Part shown: positions 36,068 through 45,188 of the stretch, one piece after another
How positions within the stretch are numbered: the first letter of the stretch is position 1
Layout of the letters: each line of letters begins with the position of its first letter
Assembly: GCA_030697175.1 (NCBI GenBank)
Contig: JAUYQR010000018.1
Location: forward strand, 1-64,000
Reading direction: 5' to 3'
DNA length: 64,000 nt
Origin: Paracoccaceae bacterium
Lineage (GTDB): Bacteria; Pseudomonadota; Alphaproteobacteria; Rhodobacterales; Rhodobacteraceae
Notes under the pieces: model-generated
Seen by the model: only the letters and a program-made list of their open reading frames with translations
Databases searched by the model: none
Told to the model about the DNA's origin: nothing
Position numbers and translations under genes: made by a program

Positions 36068-36724
36068 ATGTGCGGCCGTTTCACCATCACCCATCCGAAC
36101 GAGGCGCTGGCGGCGCTGTTTGGTGCTGTGCCGGGCAATGACCTGCCGTTTGTGCCGAATTTCAACGTCTGCCCGACGAATCCGGTGGCTGTCGTCACGT
36201 CGGACGGGGGTGTGCGGCGGCTGAGGGCGATGCGCTGGGGGTTCGTGCCGTCGTGGTACAAGGCGACGAATGACGGGCCTTTGATCATCAACGCGCGGGC
36301 CGACACCGTGGCGACCAAGCCCGCCTTCCGCGAGGCGGTGCGGTCGCGGCGCTGCATCGTGCCGGCCAGCGGGTTTTACGAATGGAGCACCGGCGAGAAG
36401 GGCGAAAAGCTGCCGTGGTATTTCACCCGGGCGGATGGGTTGCCGATGGCCTTGGCCGGGATCTGGCAGCGCTGGGATGACATCGACACCGTGGCGATCG
36501 TGTCGACGGATGCGGGCCCCGTGATGGCGGGGCTGCACCACCGCGAACCGGTGGTGCTGGAACAGGCGGACTGGCCGCTGTGGCTGGGCGAGGCCGGGCA
36601 TGGTGCGGCGGTCTTGATGAAGGCCGCACCTGAGGGTGCGCTGACCCGGCCTGTCAGGGTGTCGTCGGCGGTCAATTCCAACCGGGCGGCGGGGCCTGAG
36701 CTGATCGTGCCGATTGCCGCCTGA
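36068..36724 (+). CDS. SRAP-domain protein (HMCES/YedK family)
   Basis: This 218-residue protein begins MCGRFTITHPNEALAALFGA. Cys2 is the conserved catalytic residue that forms a thiazolidine crosslink with abasic sites in single-stranded DNA after removal of Met1. Further conserved elements are NFNVCPTNPVAVV near 37, RAMRWGFVPSWYKA near 58, LIINARADTVATKPAFREAV with Asn/Arg near 75, SGFYEWS with Glu near 105, and VMAGLHHREPVVL with His near 160. The start at 36068 is fixed because Cys2 must follow Met1. The frame upstream overlaps the preceding gene and is not used. Confidence 0.92.
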   Translation: MCGRFTITHPNEALAALFGAVPGNDLPFVPNFNVCPTNPVAVVTSDGGVRRLRAMRWGFVPSWYKATNDGPLIINARADTVATKPAFREAVRSRRCIVPASGFYEWSTGEKGEKLPWYFTRADGLPMALAGIWQRWDDIDTVAIVSTDAGPVMAGLHHREPVVLEQADWPLWLGEAGHGAAVLMKAAPEGALTRPVRVSSAVNSNRAAGPELIVPIAA

Positions 36725-36826
36725 CGAAGCGAAGGCACGCGGCACCAGCAAAGGCGATGGCCAAAAGACCGGAACCCTCGGCGGACCCGGCGGGTGACTG
36801 CGCGGTGCTGTTCGTCTGGAAGGCAT

Positions 36827-38074
36827 GTGACTGTGCCGGATGCCAGTGCAAGGATCGTTCGCCTTGAGCCCAGACCCCATCTGCCCCGCGGCGGGTTGCG
36901 CGATGCGCAGCGCCCGTTGGAGCTGTGGGGCGGGCTGGAATGCAGCCATGTCACGATTGACGGCAAGATCCGCGACCGGTTGCAGCAAACCGGGCATCAG
37001 ACCCGCGACGACGATCTTGACCGGATCGCGGGCCTCGGCATCCGCATCATCCGTTACCCGCTGCTGTGGGCCCATGCCGAGGGCGATGGGCCGCCACCTG
37101 CCGATCATGCGCGACGGCTGGCGCGGCTGGAGGCTTTGGGGATCACGCCGATCGTGGGCTTCCTGGATCATGGGGCGGGGCCGGGCGGCCTGCTGCCGAC
37201 CGATCCGGGGTTTGCCCCGCGGCTTGCCGATCTTGCCCAAGCGGTGGTGCGGCGCTTTGCATCCTTGCGCCACGTCACCCCGATCAACGCGCCGGTCACG
37301 ACCGCGCGCATCGCCTGCCTTTACGGGCAATGCGAGCCGCACACCCGCGACACGCCAACATTTCTGCGCCATGTCGCCGGGTATGCGACGGCAACCGCCG
37401 AGGTGATGCGCCGCATCCGGTGCCTGCGGCCCGATGCGATGCTGACCCAGACCGAGGACGTGGGGCGGGGGTTTGCGACCGATGCGCTTGCGGATCAGGC
37501 GGCCTATGAAAACGAGCGGCGGTTTCTGGGCTTTGACCTTTTGTGCGGCCGGGTCGGAGAGGGACATCGCTTCTGGACCGAACTGACCGATGCCGGAATT
37601 GCGGTTGATACGCTGGCGGCGCTGGCCGCAGCGCCCTGTCCGCCCGACATCATCGGGATCGACCAGTATCCGACCGGCGACCGGTTCCTGGATCACCGGC
37701 TGGAGCGGTGTCCGCACGAGCCGGTGGGCGGCAACGGGCGGCAGGCCTGTGTCGATGTGGCGGCGGTTCGCATCCCTGGCCTGCAAGGCGAGGCCGGCCT
37801 TTTGGCGCGGCTGCGCGAGGTGAAGGCCCGGCATGGCCTGCCGATCGCGGTGACCGAGGTTCACAATGGCTGCACCCGCGCGGAGCAGTTGCGCTGGCTG
37901 ATGGAGGCGTGGCAAGCGACGACGGCGGCACGGCAGGACCGTATCGACCTGCGCGCGGTCACGGTCTGGTCGCTGTTTGGCACCTGTGACTGGAATTCCA
38001 TGCTGCGCGAGCGCCGGGGTTTTCATGAAAGTGGCGCCTTCGACCTGCGCCGCGATCCGCCGCGCCCAGGGTGA
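36827..38074 (+). pseudogene. Family-1-glycosidase-like protein, frameshifted
   Basis: This frame of about 415 codons is related to the GH1-like half of two-domain proteins fused to an RmlD-type reductase. WGGLECSHVTIDGKIRDRLQ is near residue 30, IRIIRYPLLWAHAEGDGP near 65, HVTPINAPVTTARIACLYGQ near 150, and LPIAVTEVHNGCTRAEQL near 345. The usual acid/base motif NEP reads NAP here, so the catalytic Glu is missing. The frame ends at PPRPG and the family continuation (VIAQAAVSLTRTGRFDHPLL) follows in another frame from 38071, so a one-base indel around 38060 is likely. The start is a GTG at 36827, near GGAAGG; GTG at 36833 is also possible. Confidence 0.6.
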
Positions 38075-38457
38075 TTGCGCAGGCGGCGGTCTCGCTGACC
38101 CGGACCGGACGCTTTGACCACCCGCTGCTTTCCCGCGCCGGGTGGTGGCGCGACTGCACCGCGGCGCCGGTGGCGGTGGTGCGGGCGGATGGGGCGGCCG
38201 AGGTGCTGGGCCGGGTGCTGGCCTGCTGCGCGCGACGCCGGATCGACACCGGCGGTCGGGGCGGCAGCGAGCGGACCGAAGCGCGCGACTGGCGCGCGCT
38301 GCTGGTGACGGTCGAGGCCGGGATCTGCCGGTTCTCGTTTCGCGCGACAGGTGCTTTGGAGGCGTTGGACATCGACATCGAGACCGGGCACTTCACGCTG
38401 ACCGACCTTGGCCCGCATTGCCAGCACCGCCTGTTGCCGGTGCAGACGCCGCGCGCG
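38071..38457 (+). pseudogene. Out-of-frame continuation of the glycosidase-like gene
   Basis: The frame reads VIAQAAVSLTRTGRFDHPLL and SRAGWWRD, which is the linker that follows the GH1-like domain in intact relatives. It continues with APVAVVRADGAAEVLGRVLA, which weakly resembles the first strand and nucleotide loop of an RmlD-type SDR. After about 50 codons the similarity is lost, although the composition stays protein-like up to the end of the convergent kinase gene. Either the reductase domain was replaced or deleted, or this is decaying sequence. The region is 382 bp long and holds no other gene. Confidence 0.45.
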
Positions 38458-39390
38458 CTATGCGCGGGGTGCCGGCTGAGCCGCTGCGCGCAACGCATCG
38501 GGGGCAAGAAGTGCGCCCCGGCTGCCGACCACGAGGGCAGAGACGCGCTGAGCCTGGGCGATGGCTTCGGGGATGGCGGCACCCATCAGGCGGGCGGCAA
38601 GGTAGGCGCCGTTGAAGCTGTCGCCCGCGCCGGTGGTGTCGATCACGCGCGTTGCCGGCGTCACCGGGCAGGTGCCATCGGTATCGGTGCTGCGCCACAG
38701 GGTTGGCCGCGCGCCATCCTTGACCGTTGTTTCGGGAACGCCAAGCGCGGCATAGCGGTCGCGGGTGGACGCGGGGGTTTCGTCGCCGAACGCCAGCGCC
38801 TCGTCATCGAAGGTGGGCAGGATGACATCCGACGCGCGGGCCGCAGCGGTGATGGCGGCGCGAGCGGCGTCCATGCCTTGCCACAGGCGGGGCCGCAGGT
38901 TCGGGTCGAACGCAACGCGAAACGGGCGGTTGCCGCGGGTGCCGAGGGCCGCCATCAGATGCGCGCGACCCTCGGGCGGCAGGATCGCCAGGGTGATGCC
39001 CGAGAGATAGACGAGGTCGGCCGGTGCCAAAGCTGTGGTGAGGATGGCGTGATCGTCGGCCAGCCTGCGGGCGGCGCTGTCGGAGCGCCAGTAGGCAAAG
39101 CTGCGTTCGCCGGTGGCATCGGTCTGGATGGTGTAAAGCCCGACGGTGCGGGTGGCATCACGCTGGATGTGGGCGGTTGCGATGCCGGAGGTGTGCAGCA
39201 TCGCCACCATCGCATCCGACAGGGCATCGGTGCCGACGCGCGTCAGATACGCGACCTGCGCCTTTTCTGGCAGCACCGCGCGCATGGCCCAGGCGACATT
39301 CAGGCTGTCGCCGGAAAAGCCCTGTTGCCAGAGACCGTCATCGCGGCGGGCAAATTCGACCATGCATTCGCCGATGCACACCACTCGCAT
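38458..39390 (-). CDS. kdgK: 2-keto-3-deoxygluconate kinase, PfkB family
   Basis: KdgK phosphorylates 2-keto-3-deoxygluconate for the Entner-Doudoroff route in the cytoplasm. The 310 residues have the ribokinase fold with MRVVCIGECMVEF at the start, GFSGDSLNVAWAM near 24 (sugar-binding), FDPNLRPRLW near 165, and the PfkB signature VIDTTGAGDSFNGAYLAARL near 250 with catalytic Asp. The RxxxW-containing segments fit KdgK better than fructokinase. The ATG at 39390 is preceded by AAAGGAGA. It is divergent from an aldo/keto reductase and convergent with the broken glycosidase gene. Confidence 0.85.
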   Translation of the reverse strand: MRVVCIGECMVEFARRDDGLWQQGFSGDSLNVAWAMRAVLPEKAQVAYLTRVGTDALSDAMVAMLHTSGIATAHIQRDATRTVGLYTIQTDATGERSFAYWRSDSAARRLADDHAILTTALAPADLVYLSGITLAILPPEGRAHLMAALGTRGNRPFRVAFDPNLRPRLWQGMDAARAAITAAARASDVILPTFDDEALAFGDETPASTRDRYAALGVPETTVKDGARPTLWRSTDTDGTCPVTPATRVIDTTGAGDSFNGAYLAARLMGAAIPEAIAQAQRVSALVVGSRGALLAPDALRAAAQPAPRA

Positions 39391-39560
39391 CCCGGTATTC
39401 TCCTTTGCTCCGCCGGGCAGGCTAGGCGGGTTCGCGCCGTGGGGGCAAGGCGATTTGCGGGTGCCTTGGCTTGCCTTGGCGGGCGCGCCCCTATCTGATG
39501 GGCATGGATCGGCCCCGGACAGCGGAGGCCGTCGCCAGCCGCACAGCAAGGATGATGAAG

Positions 39561-40550
39561 ATGCAGTATCGCCGCTTGGGTAAATCGGGCCTTCAGGTCA
39601 GCGCCTTTTCCTTTGGGTCGTGGGTGACCTTTGCCAAGCAGGTGGATATCGCCCCCGCCAAGGACATGATGGCCGCAGCCTACGACGCCGGCATCAACTT
39701 TTTCGACAACGCGGAAGGCTATGAACAGGGCCGGTCGGAACTGGTGATGGGGCAGGCGATCGACGAGCTTGGCTGGAGCCGGGACAGTTTTGCGGTGTCG
39801 TCGAAGGTGTTCTGGGGCGGGCCGAAGCCCATGCAGCGCGGGCTGTCGGCCAAGCATGTCACCGATGCCTGCCATGCGGCGCTGAAGCGGCTGAGGGTGG
39901 ATTACCTTGACCTCTACTTCTGCCACCGCCCCGATGTTGACACCCCGATCGAGGAAACCGTGCGCGCGATGCACCACCTGATCGCGCAGGGCAAGGTGCT
40001 GTATTGGGGCACCTCGGAATGGTCGGCGCAGCAGATCACCGAGGCACATGCGGTGGCCGCGCGCTGGAGCCTGACGCCGCCGACGATGGAACAGCCGCAA
40101 TACAACCTTTTCGAGCGCGACAAGGTCGAGGGCGACTATGCGCCGCTTTATGACAGTTTTGGTCTGGGCACGACGATCTGGTCGCCTCTGGCGTCGGGCC
40201 TGCTGACCGGGAAATACAGCGACGGCATCCCGCAGGACGCGCGGGCGAACCTGCCGGGGTATGAGTGGCTGCGCGACAGGTTCTCCAGCGACGAAGGCCG
40301 GGCGCAGATTGCCAAGGTGCGCGATCTGGCGGCGGTTGCAACCCGGCTTGGAATGCCGATCCATCATCTTGCGCTGGCGTGGTGCCTGACGAACCCGCGG
40401 GTTTCGACGGTGATCCTTGGGGCGTCGCGACTGTCGCAACTGACCGACAACCTTGCAGCACTGGACCGCGTGGCTGACCTGACACCGGACGTTCTGGCCG
40501 AGATCGACGGTATCCTGGGCAACCGCCCGCCGGCACCGCAGCGGTTCTGA
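39561..40550 (+). CDS. Aldo/keto reductase, Kv-beta/YghZ-like
   Basis: This 329-residue NADPH-dependent reductase has the start MQYRRLGKSGLQVSAFSFGS. The catalytic tetrad lies in FFDNAEGYEQGRSELVMGQA (Asp near 51, Tyr near 57), VSSKVFWGG (Lys near 83) and LYFCHRPDVDTP (His near 116). LTGKYSDGIPQDARANL is near 216 and the NADPH loop STVILGASRLSQL is near 282. The spacing matches the AKR6 (potassium-channel beta subunit) and YghZ branch. The substrate is unknown. The ATG at 39561 has AAGG 9 bases upstream; upstream ATGs at 39552 and 39555 are also possible. Confidence 0.85.
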   Translation: MQYRRLGKSGLQVSAFSFGSWVTFAKQVDIAPAKDMMAAAYDAGINFFDNAEGYEQGRSELVMGQAIDELGWSRDSFAVSSKVFWGGPKPMQRGLSAKHVTDACHAALKRLRVDYLDLYFCHRPDVDTPIEETVRAMHHLIAQGKVLYWGTSEWSAQQITEAHAVAARWSLTPPTMEQPQYNLFERDKVEGDYAPLYDSFGLGTTIWSPLASGLLTGKYSDGIPQDARANLPGYEWLRDRFSSDEGRAQIAKVRDLAAVATRLGMPIHHLALAWCLTNPRVSTVILGASRLSQLTDNLAALDRVADLTPDVLAEIDGILGNRPPAPQRF

Positions 40551-40619
40551 CCGCGTTGGCGGTTGTGCGCTGGGCGGCGATCTGGTGATCTGCGAGGGTC
40601 GGCAGGTGTGCGGGCGGAA

Positions 40620-40669
40620 GGGGCGCGGCACATGGGGCGCGGCACATGGGGCGAGGCACATGGGGCGCG
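40620..40669. repeat. 14-bp tandem repeat upstream of the P-type ATPase
   Basis: The unit GGGGCGCGGCACAT is repeated three times with one variant base in the third copy, followed by a partial fourth. It lies just before the ATPase start codon at 40690, in the expected leader or promoter region. Copy number change could alter expression; no gene is disrupted. Confidence 0.85.
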
Positions 40670-40689
40670 AACCGGGCAGCGGCGTGCAG

Positions 40690-43287
40690 ATGACCAGAAA
40701 GGACGCCACTGTGGGCGACACGGCCCCGACCGGGCTTGCCAGCACCGAGGCGCGGCGGCGGCTGGCGCTGGACGGCCCGAACGACCTGCCGCGCGGCGAT
40801 CATCGCACCGGGCTGCGCATCCTTGTTGACGTGGTCAAGGAGCCGATGCTTGCGCTCTTGCTGGCAAGCGGAGCGATCTATGCGGTTCTGGGCGAGACGA
40901 CCGACGCCGTCGTTCTGACCGGCTTTGCCTGTCTTTCGGTGGTGATCACGCTGGTGCAGGAACTGCGCAGCGAGCGCGTTCTTGAGGCCTTGCGCGATCT
41001 GAGCAGTCCGCGTGCGCTGGTCATCCGGGATGGTGCGCGCCAGCGCATTGCGGGGCGCGAGGTGGTGCGGGGCGATCTCATCGTTCTGGCCGAGGGCGAC
41101 CGGGTTCCGGCCGACGCACGGCTTTTGTCGGCGCAGGACCTGCAGGCCGACGAATCCCTGCTGACGGGTGAAGCGGTTGCGGTTCGCAAGGTTGCAGTCG
41201 CAGGAGCGGGCGCAGGAGCGGGCGCAGAGGCGGGCGCAGAGGCGGGCCTTCCGGGGGGCGATGATCTGCCGCTGGTCTTTTCCGGCACGCTTGTGGTGCG
41301 CGGAAAAGGCATGGCCGAGGTCACGGCAACCGGGGCCACGACCGAGATCGGCAAGATCGGCACGACGCTGGTGAAGGTCAGGGCCGAACCGCCGCGGCTC
41401 TATGCGCAAACCCGGCGCGTCGTGGTGTTTCTTGCGGTGGTGGGGGGGCTGGTCAGCCTGCTGGTGGGCGGGCTTTACGTGTATTTCAGGGGTGGCTGGC
41501 TTGACGGCCTTCTGGCGGGCATTGCCATCGGGATGTCGATGCTGCCCGAGGAGTTTCCGGTTGTGCTGGCGATTTTCATGGCGGTGGGCGCGTGGCGCCT
41601 GTCGAAGGCGCGGGTGCTGACGCGCCGTGCCGCCGCGATCGAGGCTTTGGGGGCGGCGACGGTGCTTTGCACCGACAAGACCGGGACGCTGACCCTGAAC
41701 CGCATGGCGATCCGGGAGGTGCGCCTGCCCGACCAGTCGCGCCTTGCCCTGGACGCCACGACACCGCCCAGACCGGAGTTTGCCGAGGTGATCGGCACCG
41801 GCCTTCTGGCCTCTGATCCGCTGCCGTTCGACCCGATGGAGCAGGCCTTCCATGACGTGCCCAAAGCCGCGGACCCGACGGCGGGGCTGACGCTGGAGCG
41901 GACCTATGGTTTGCGCACCGATCTGCTGGCGATGTCGCAGGTCTGGCGGCGGAACGGGTCTGTGCGTGACCGCGCGGTCGCCACGAAAGGCGCCCCCGAG
42001 GCGGTGGCCGAGTTGTGCCACCTGTCCTCGGACGACCGCGCGGCAATGGCGCGGGCGGTGGACAGCATGGCGGCTGGTGGTCTGCGCGTGCTTGCCGTGG
42101 CCGGCGGCACGCTTTCGGGCGGCGACCTGCCAGAGTGTGTGCAGGACCTGCCGCTGAGGTTTCTGGGGTTGGTCGGGCTGGCCGACCCCCTGCGCCCGTC
42201 GATCGCCCAGGCGGTTGCGGAATGCAGGCGCGCGGGGATCAGGGTCAAGATGATCACGGGCGATTATCCGGTGACCGCCACGGCGATTGCGCGCGAGGCG
42301 GGCCTTGATGGCCGCAACCCGCTGACCGGTAAGGAACTGGACAGTCTGGATGACGCGGCCCTGCGCCAACGGCTGACGGAAGGTGACATCTTTGCCCGCA
42401 TCATGCCCGAGCAGAAGCTGCGCATCGTGAACGCGCTGAAGGCGGCGAACGAGGTCGTGGCGATGACCGGCGATGGCGTCAACGATGCGCCGGCGTTGAA
42501 AAGCGCGCATATCGGCATCGCGATGGGCGGGCGTGGCACGGACGTGGCGCGCGAAGCCTCGGCGCTGGTGCTGCTGGAGGACGATTTCGGCTCGATCGTG
42601 CGGGCCGTCCGGCTTGGGCGCAGGATCTATGACAACCTGCGCAAGGCGGTGAGCTTTGTCTTTGCCGTTCACTTGCCGATCGCGGGTCTGGCGATCCTGC
42701 CGCTGCTGTTCGGCTTTCCGATCATTCTGGGGCCGATCCACATTGCCTTTCTGGAAATGGTGATCGACCCGGTCTGCACCCTCGTCTTCGAGGCCGAGGA
42801 CGAGGAGGACGACATCATGGACCGCCCGCCCCGCCACCCGGACGAGCGGCTGTTTTCGCCCGGCCTGGTGACGTGGAGCATCACGCAAGGGGTGGTTGCC
42901 CTTGTCGCGGTGATCGGGATGCTGGTCTACGGGGCGCACAAGGCAATGCCGGAGGACGAGCTGCGCGCGCTGGTGTTCTTTACGCTGGTGATCACCATCA
43001 TCGCGCTGATCCTGGTGAACCGGTCGTTCTCGTCGTCACTGGGCGCGGCGCTTGGCCGGCCGAAGCCCGCGCTCTTGATCGTGCTGGCGGGCGTCGGCGG
43101 GATTCTTGCGACGGTGGTGCAGTGGCCGGTGGCGCAGGGCATCTTCCGGTTCGGCCCGCTGCACGCTGACGACATTCTTCTGACGGCGGGGGCGGGGATG
43201 GCGGTTCTGCTGGTGCTGGAACTGCTGAAAGGGCTTTGGCGGCGGTCGCGCCCGACCTTTGCATCCAGCCAGCCGCAGGCGCGCTGA
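40690..43287 (+). CDS. P-type cation-transporting ATPase (P2-like)
   Basis: This 865-residue inner-membrane ion pump is driven by ATP. Domain order is N-terminal cation-ATPase segment (ASTEARRRLALDGPNDLP), TM1-TM2 (about 45-90), A domain with DESLLTGEA near 155, and TM4 motif GMSMLPEEFPVVLAIF near 285. The phosphorylation site is CTDKTGTLT with Asp329. The N domain has TKGAPEAV near 435, and the hinge is MTGDGVNDAPAL near 592. Several C-terminal TM helices follow. PEEFP in TM4 and the overall layout fit Ca2+/Mn2+-like or uncharacterised P2 pumps rather than heavy-metal P1B types, because no CPx motif exists. The A domain carries a 4 x 12-bp in-frame repeat. Confidence 0.9.
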   Translation: MTRKDATVGDTAPTGLASTEARRRLALDGPNDLPRGDHRTGLRILVDVVKEPMLALLLASGAIYAVLGETTDAVVLTGFACLSVVITLVQELRSERVLEALRDLSSPRALVIRDGARQRIAGREVVRGDLIVLAEGDRVPADARLLSAQDLQADESLLTGEAVAVRKVAVAGAGAGAGAEAGAEAGLPGGDDLPLVFSGTLVVRGKGMAEVTATGATTEIGKIGTTLVKVRAEPPRLYAQTRRVVVFLAVVGGLVSLLVGGLYVYFRGGWLDGLLAGIAIGMSMLPEEFPVVLAIFMAVGAWRLSKARVLTRRAAAIEALGAATVLCTDKTGTLTLNRMAIREVRLPDQSRLALDATTPPRPEFAEVIGTGLLASDPLPFDPMEQAFHDVPKAADPTAGLTLERTYGLRTDLLAMSQVWRRNGSVRDRAVATKGAPEAVAELCHLSSDDRAAMARAVDSMAAGGLRVLAVAGGTLSGGDLPECVQDLPLRFLGLVGLADPLRPSIAQAVAECRRAGIRVKMITGDYPVTATAIAREAGLDGRNPLTGKELDSLDDAALRQRLTEGDIFARIMPEQKLRIVNALKAANEVVAMTGDGVNDAPALKSAHIGIAMGGRGTDVAREASALVLLEDDFGSIVRAVRLGRRIYDNLRKAVSFVFAVHLPIAGLAILPLLFGFPIILGPIHIAFLEMVIDPVCTLVFEAEDEEDDIMDRPPRHPDERLFSPGLVTWSITQGVVALVAVIGMLVYGAHKAMPEDELRALVFFTLVITIIALILVNRSFSSSLGAALGRPKPALLIVLAGVGGILATVVQWPVAQGIFRFGPLHADDILLTAGAGMAVLLVLELLKGLWRRSRPTFASSQPQAR
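41200..41247. repeat. 12-bp in-frame tandem repeat in the ATPase A domain
   Basis: Four copies of GCAGGAGCGGGC or GCAGAGGCGGGC encode an Ala-Gly-Ala-Gly then Ala-Glu-Ala-Gly run just after the TGEA motif. The variant base appears in the last two copies, which suggests two rounds of duplication. It lies in a surface loop, where length changes would be tolerated. Confidence 0.85.
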
Positions 43288-43305
43288 AGGACCGCCGGTG
43301 GCCGC

Positions 43306-44019
43306 CTAGCGGATGGTTCGGGCCTGATCCGCGACGATCCGCCCGTCCTGCAGGGTGAGGATGCGGTCGGCGCGGTCGAGGATGCGGTTGTCATGCGTGA
43401 CAAGAAGCGTCGTCATGCCGCGTGACGCACCGATGCGCCGCACGAGATCCACCATGTCAGACGCGCTGTCCTTGTCGAGGGCAGCGGTCGGTTCGTCGGC
43501 CAGCAGCAGGGCAGGGTTTCCCACCAGCGCGCGGGCGATGGCGACGCGCTGCTTCTGGCCACCGGACAGGTTTGCGGGCAGGTAATCGACCCGGTCCGCC
43601 AATCCGACGAATCCAAGCAGATGCCGTGCGGCGTGCCCGGCGTGATCGTCGGTCACGGACGGATGGACCTGCGCGCCCATCATGACGTTCTGTTCCGCGG
43701 TCAGGCTTTCATGCAGGTTATGCGCCTGGAAGATGAAACCGAGCTTGCGCCGCATTGCCACAAGGGTCGTGTCGTTCGCGCCGTGCAGATCCTGACCCAT
43801 CAGGCGCAACGTTCCGTCCTGCACCGCGCGCAGGCATCCGATCAGCGTGAGAAGCGTGGTCTTGCCCGACCCCGATGGCCCCATCAGCACCGTGAAACTG
43901 CCGCGCCCCAGCGTCAGGGTGATGTCATGAAGCGCCTGCTTGCGGGCGGAGCCCTGGCCGAACCAGTGGTTCACCGCCTGAATGGCGACGATCGGTCCGG
44001 TTTCCATATCCACGCTCAA
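43306..44019 (-). CDS. ABC transporter ATP-binding protein, DevA/LolD-like
   Basis: This 237-residue ATPase has Walker A GPSGSGKTTLLTLIGCL near residue 45, Q-loop GFIFQAHNLHESL near 95, signature LSGGQKQRVAIARAL near 148, Walker B ALLLADEPTAALD near 170, and H-loop LLVTHDNRI near 210. It energises the membrane-fusion-linked exporter formed with the next two genes. It overlaps the permease gene by 4 bp (ATGA-type coupling). The DevBCA arrangement of membrane-fusion protein, FtsX-type permease and ATPase is known in cyanobacterial glycolipid export; the substrate here is unknown. Confidence 0.9.
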   Translation of the reverse strand: MSVDMETGPIVAIQAVNHWFGQGSARKQALHDITLTLGRGSFTVLMGPSGSGKTTLLTLIGCLRAVQDGTLRLMGQDLHGANDTTLVAMRRKLGFIFQAHNLHESLTAEQNVMMGAQVHPSVTDDHAGHAARHLLGFVGLADRVDYLPANLSGGQKQRVAIARALVGNPALLLADEPTAALDKDSASDMVDLVRRIGASRGMTTLLVTHDNRILDRADRILTLQDGRIVADQARTIR

Positions 44020-45188
44020 AACAGGTCAGCCGGATCGGCGGCGGCAAGGCGCCGGGTCGCGATGATGCCGGAAAGGGCCGAGAAGATCACCGTTCCCGCG
44101 AACACGGTGATCCCCATTGATGGTGTCACGGCCAGTGGCAGCGTCGTCACCTTGCCCATTACCGTGAGGATCGTGGCGCCCACCGCAAAGCCCGGCAGAA
44201 AGCCGAGGATGCCAAGGATCAGCGCCTCTTCCAGCACGATCCCGATGAAGAAGCGCTGGCCATAGCCCATCGCCTTGAAGGTGGCGTATTCGCGCAGATG
44301 GTCGGCCACGTCGGTCGACAGCACCTGATGGATGATCACCAGCCCGACCAGCACCCCGATCAGGACACCAAAGCCGAAGATGATGCCCGTGGGTCGCTTG
44401 GTCTGCTGATAGGTCAGTTCCTCCTGCGCGGCATCGGCGTAGCTGCGGATGCGAAGGGTCGGGTCTGACACCAGATTGCGCAGGCGGGGCACGACAGCCG
44501 CCACATCCGCGCCGGGGCGAAGGCGCAGCAGGATGTGGTCCGGCGCGGTCGACCGGCGCGCGGGGAACAAGGCCAGGAAGGTCTGGTCGGACACCATCAT
44601 GTAGCCGTCGCCGCCGAACCCGCCCCCGCCGGCAAAGGTGGAATAAGCCGTCAGCGTGCGGCCCTGCGATTCGAAGGACAGGGGCGATTGCGGGCGGATC
44701 GCTGCCGTTTCGTCGCGCTTCATCCCGCGGGCGAGACGGTCGATGATGGCTGCGTCCTGCACCTCCAGCAGCGAGAGGTCGCTGGCGATCACGGGGGCCA
44801 CGAGGTCAGGCCTGGCCGGATCCACGCCAAAGGTGGTCAGGCTGATGTCGGCATCGCCGCGATCCCACGGCACATTGCCGATGAACAGCCCCATGCCGTC
44901 GACCACGTCGGGATCGGCGAGGGCCTGCAACAGCCATTGCCGCGCGACGTTGCCACCGTCGGTCAGGGCATTCGCATCAGCGGCCGAGATCATCACGTCA
45001 GCGGCAAAGAAGGTGTAGGGGCGCAGCGTTGCGGTCCCCATCGACGTCATGATGCCCAACTGCACAAAGACCAGAACATTGGCAAAGGCGACCCCGATCA
45101 GGGCAGCGGCAAAGCGCATCGGATTGTGCGTCAGTTGCAGCCAGCCGATCGGCAGCCTGCCGAGAAGGCGCTGCAACAGCCGCTTCAC
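44016..45188 (-). CDS. ABC transporter permease, DevC/FtsX-like
   Basis: This 390-residue protein has the MacB/FtsX topology. One N-terminal TM helix (RFAAALIGVAFANVLVFVQL, near 25-45) is followed by a large periplasmic domain and then three TM helices at about 270-290, 325-345 and 360-385. The last of these contains FAGTVIFSALSGIIATRRLA. The start MKRLLQRLLGRLPIGWLQLT and the length resemble DevC. It overlaps both neighbours by 4 bp, so the three genes form one transcript in the order fusion protein, permease, ATPase. Confidence 0.88.
   Translation of the reverse strand: MKRLLQRLLGRLPIGWLQLTHNPMRFAAALIGVAFANVLVFVQLGIMTSMGTATLRPYTFFAADVMISAADANALTDGGNVARQWLLQALADPDVVDGMGLFIGNVPWDRGDADISLTTFGVDPARPDLVAPVIASDLSLLEVQDAAIIDRLARGMKRDETAAIRPQSPLSFESQGRTLTAYSTFAGGGGFGGDGYMMVSDQTFLALFPARRSTAPDHILLRLRPGADVAAVVPRLRNLVSDPTLRIRSYADAAQEELTYQQTKRPTGIIFGFGVLIGVLVGLVIIHQVLSTDVADHLREYATFKAMGYGQRFFIGIVLEEALILGILGFLPGFAVGATILTVMGKVTTLPLAVTPSMGITVFAGTVIFSALSGIIATRRLAAADPADLF

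Noticed and set aside
40036-42939. Minus-strand frame of about 967 codons
   Set aside because: It is antisense to the aldo/keto reductase and P-type ATPase, whose motifs are clear. The translated sequence is rich in H, R, Q and P, typical of a shadow frame.
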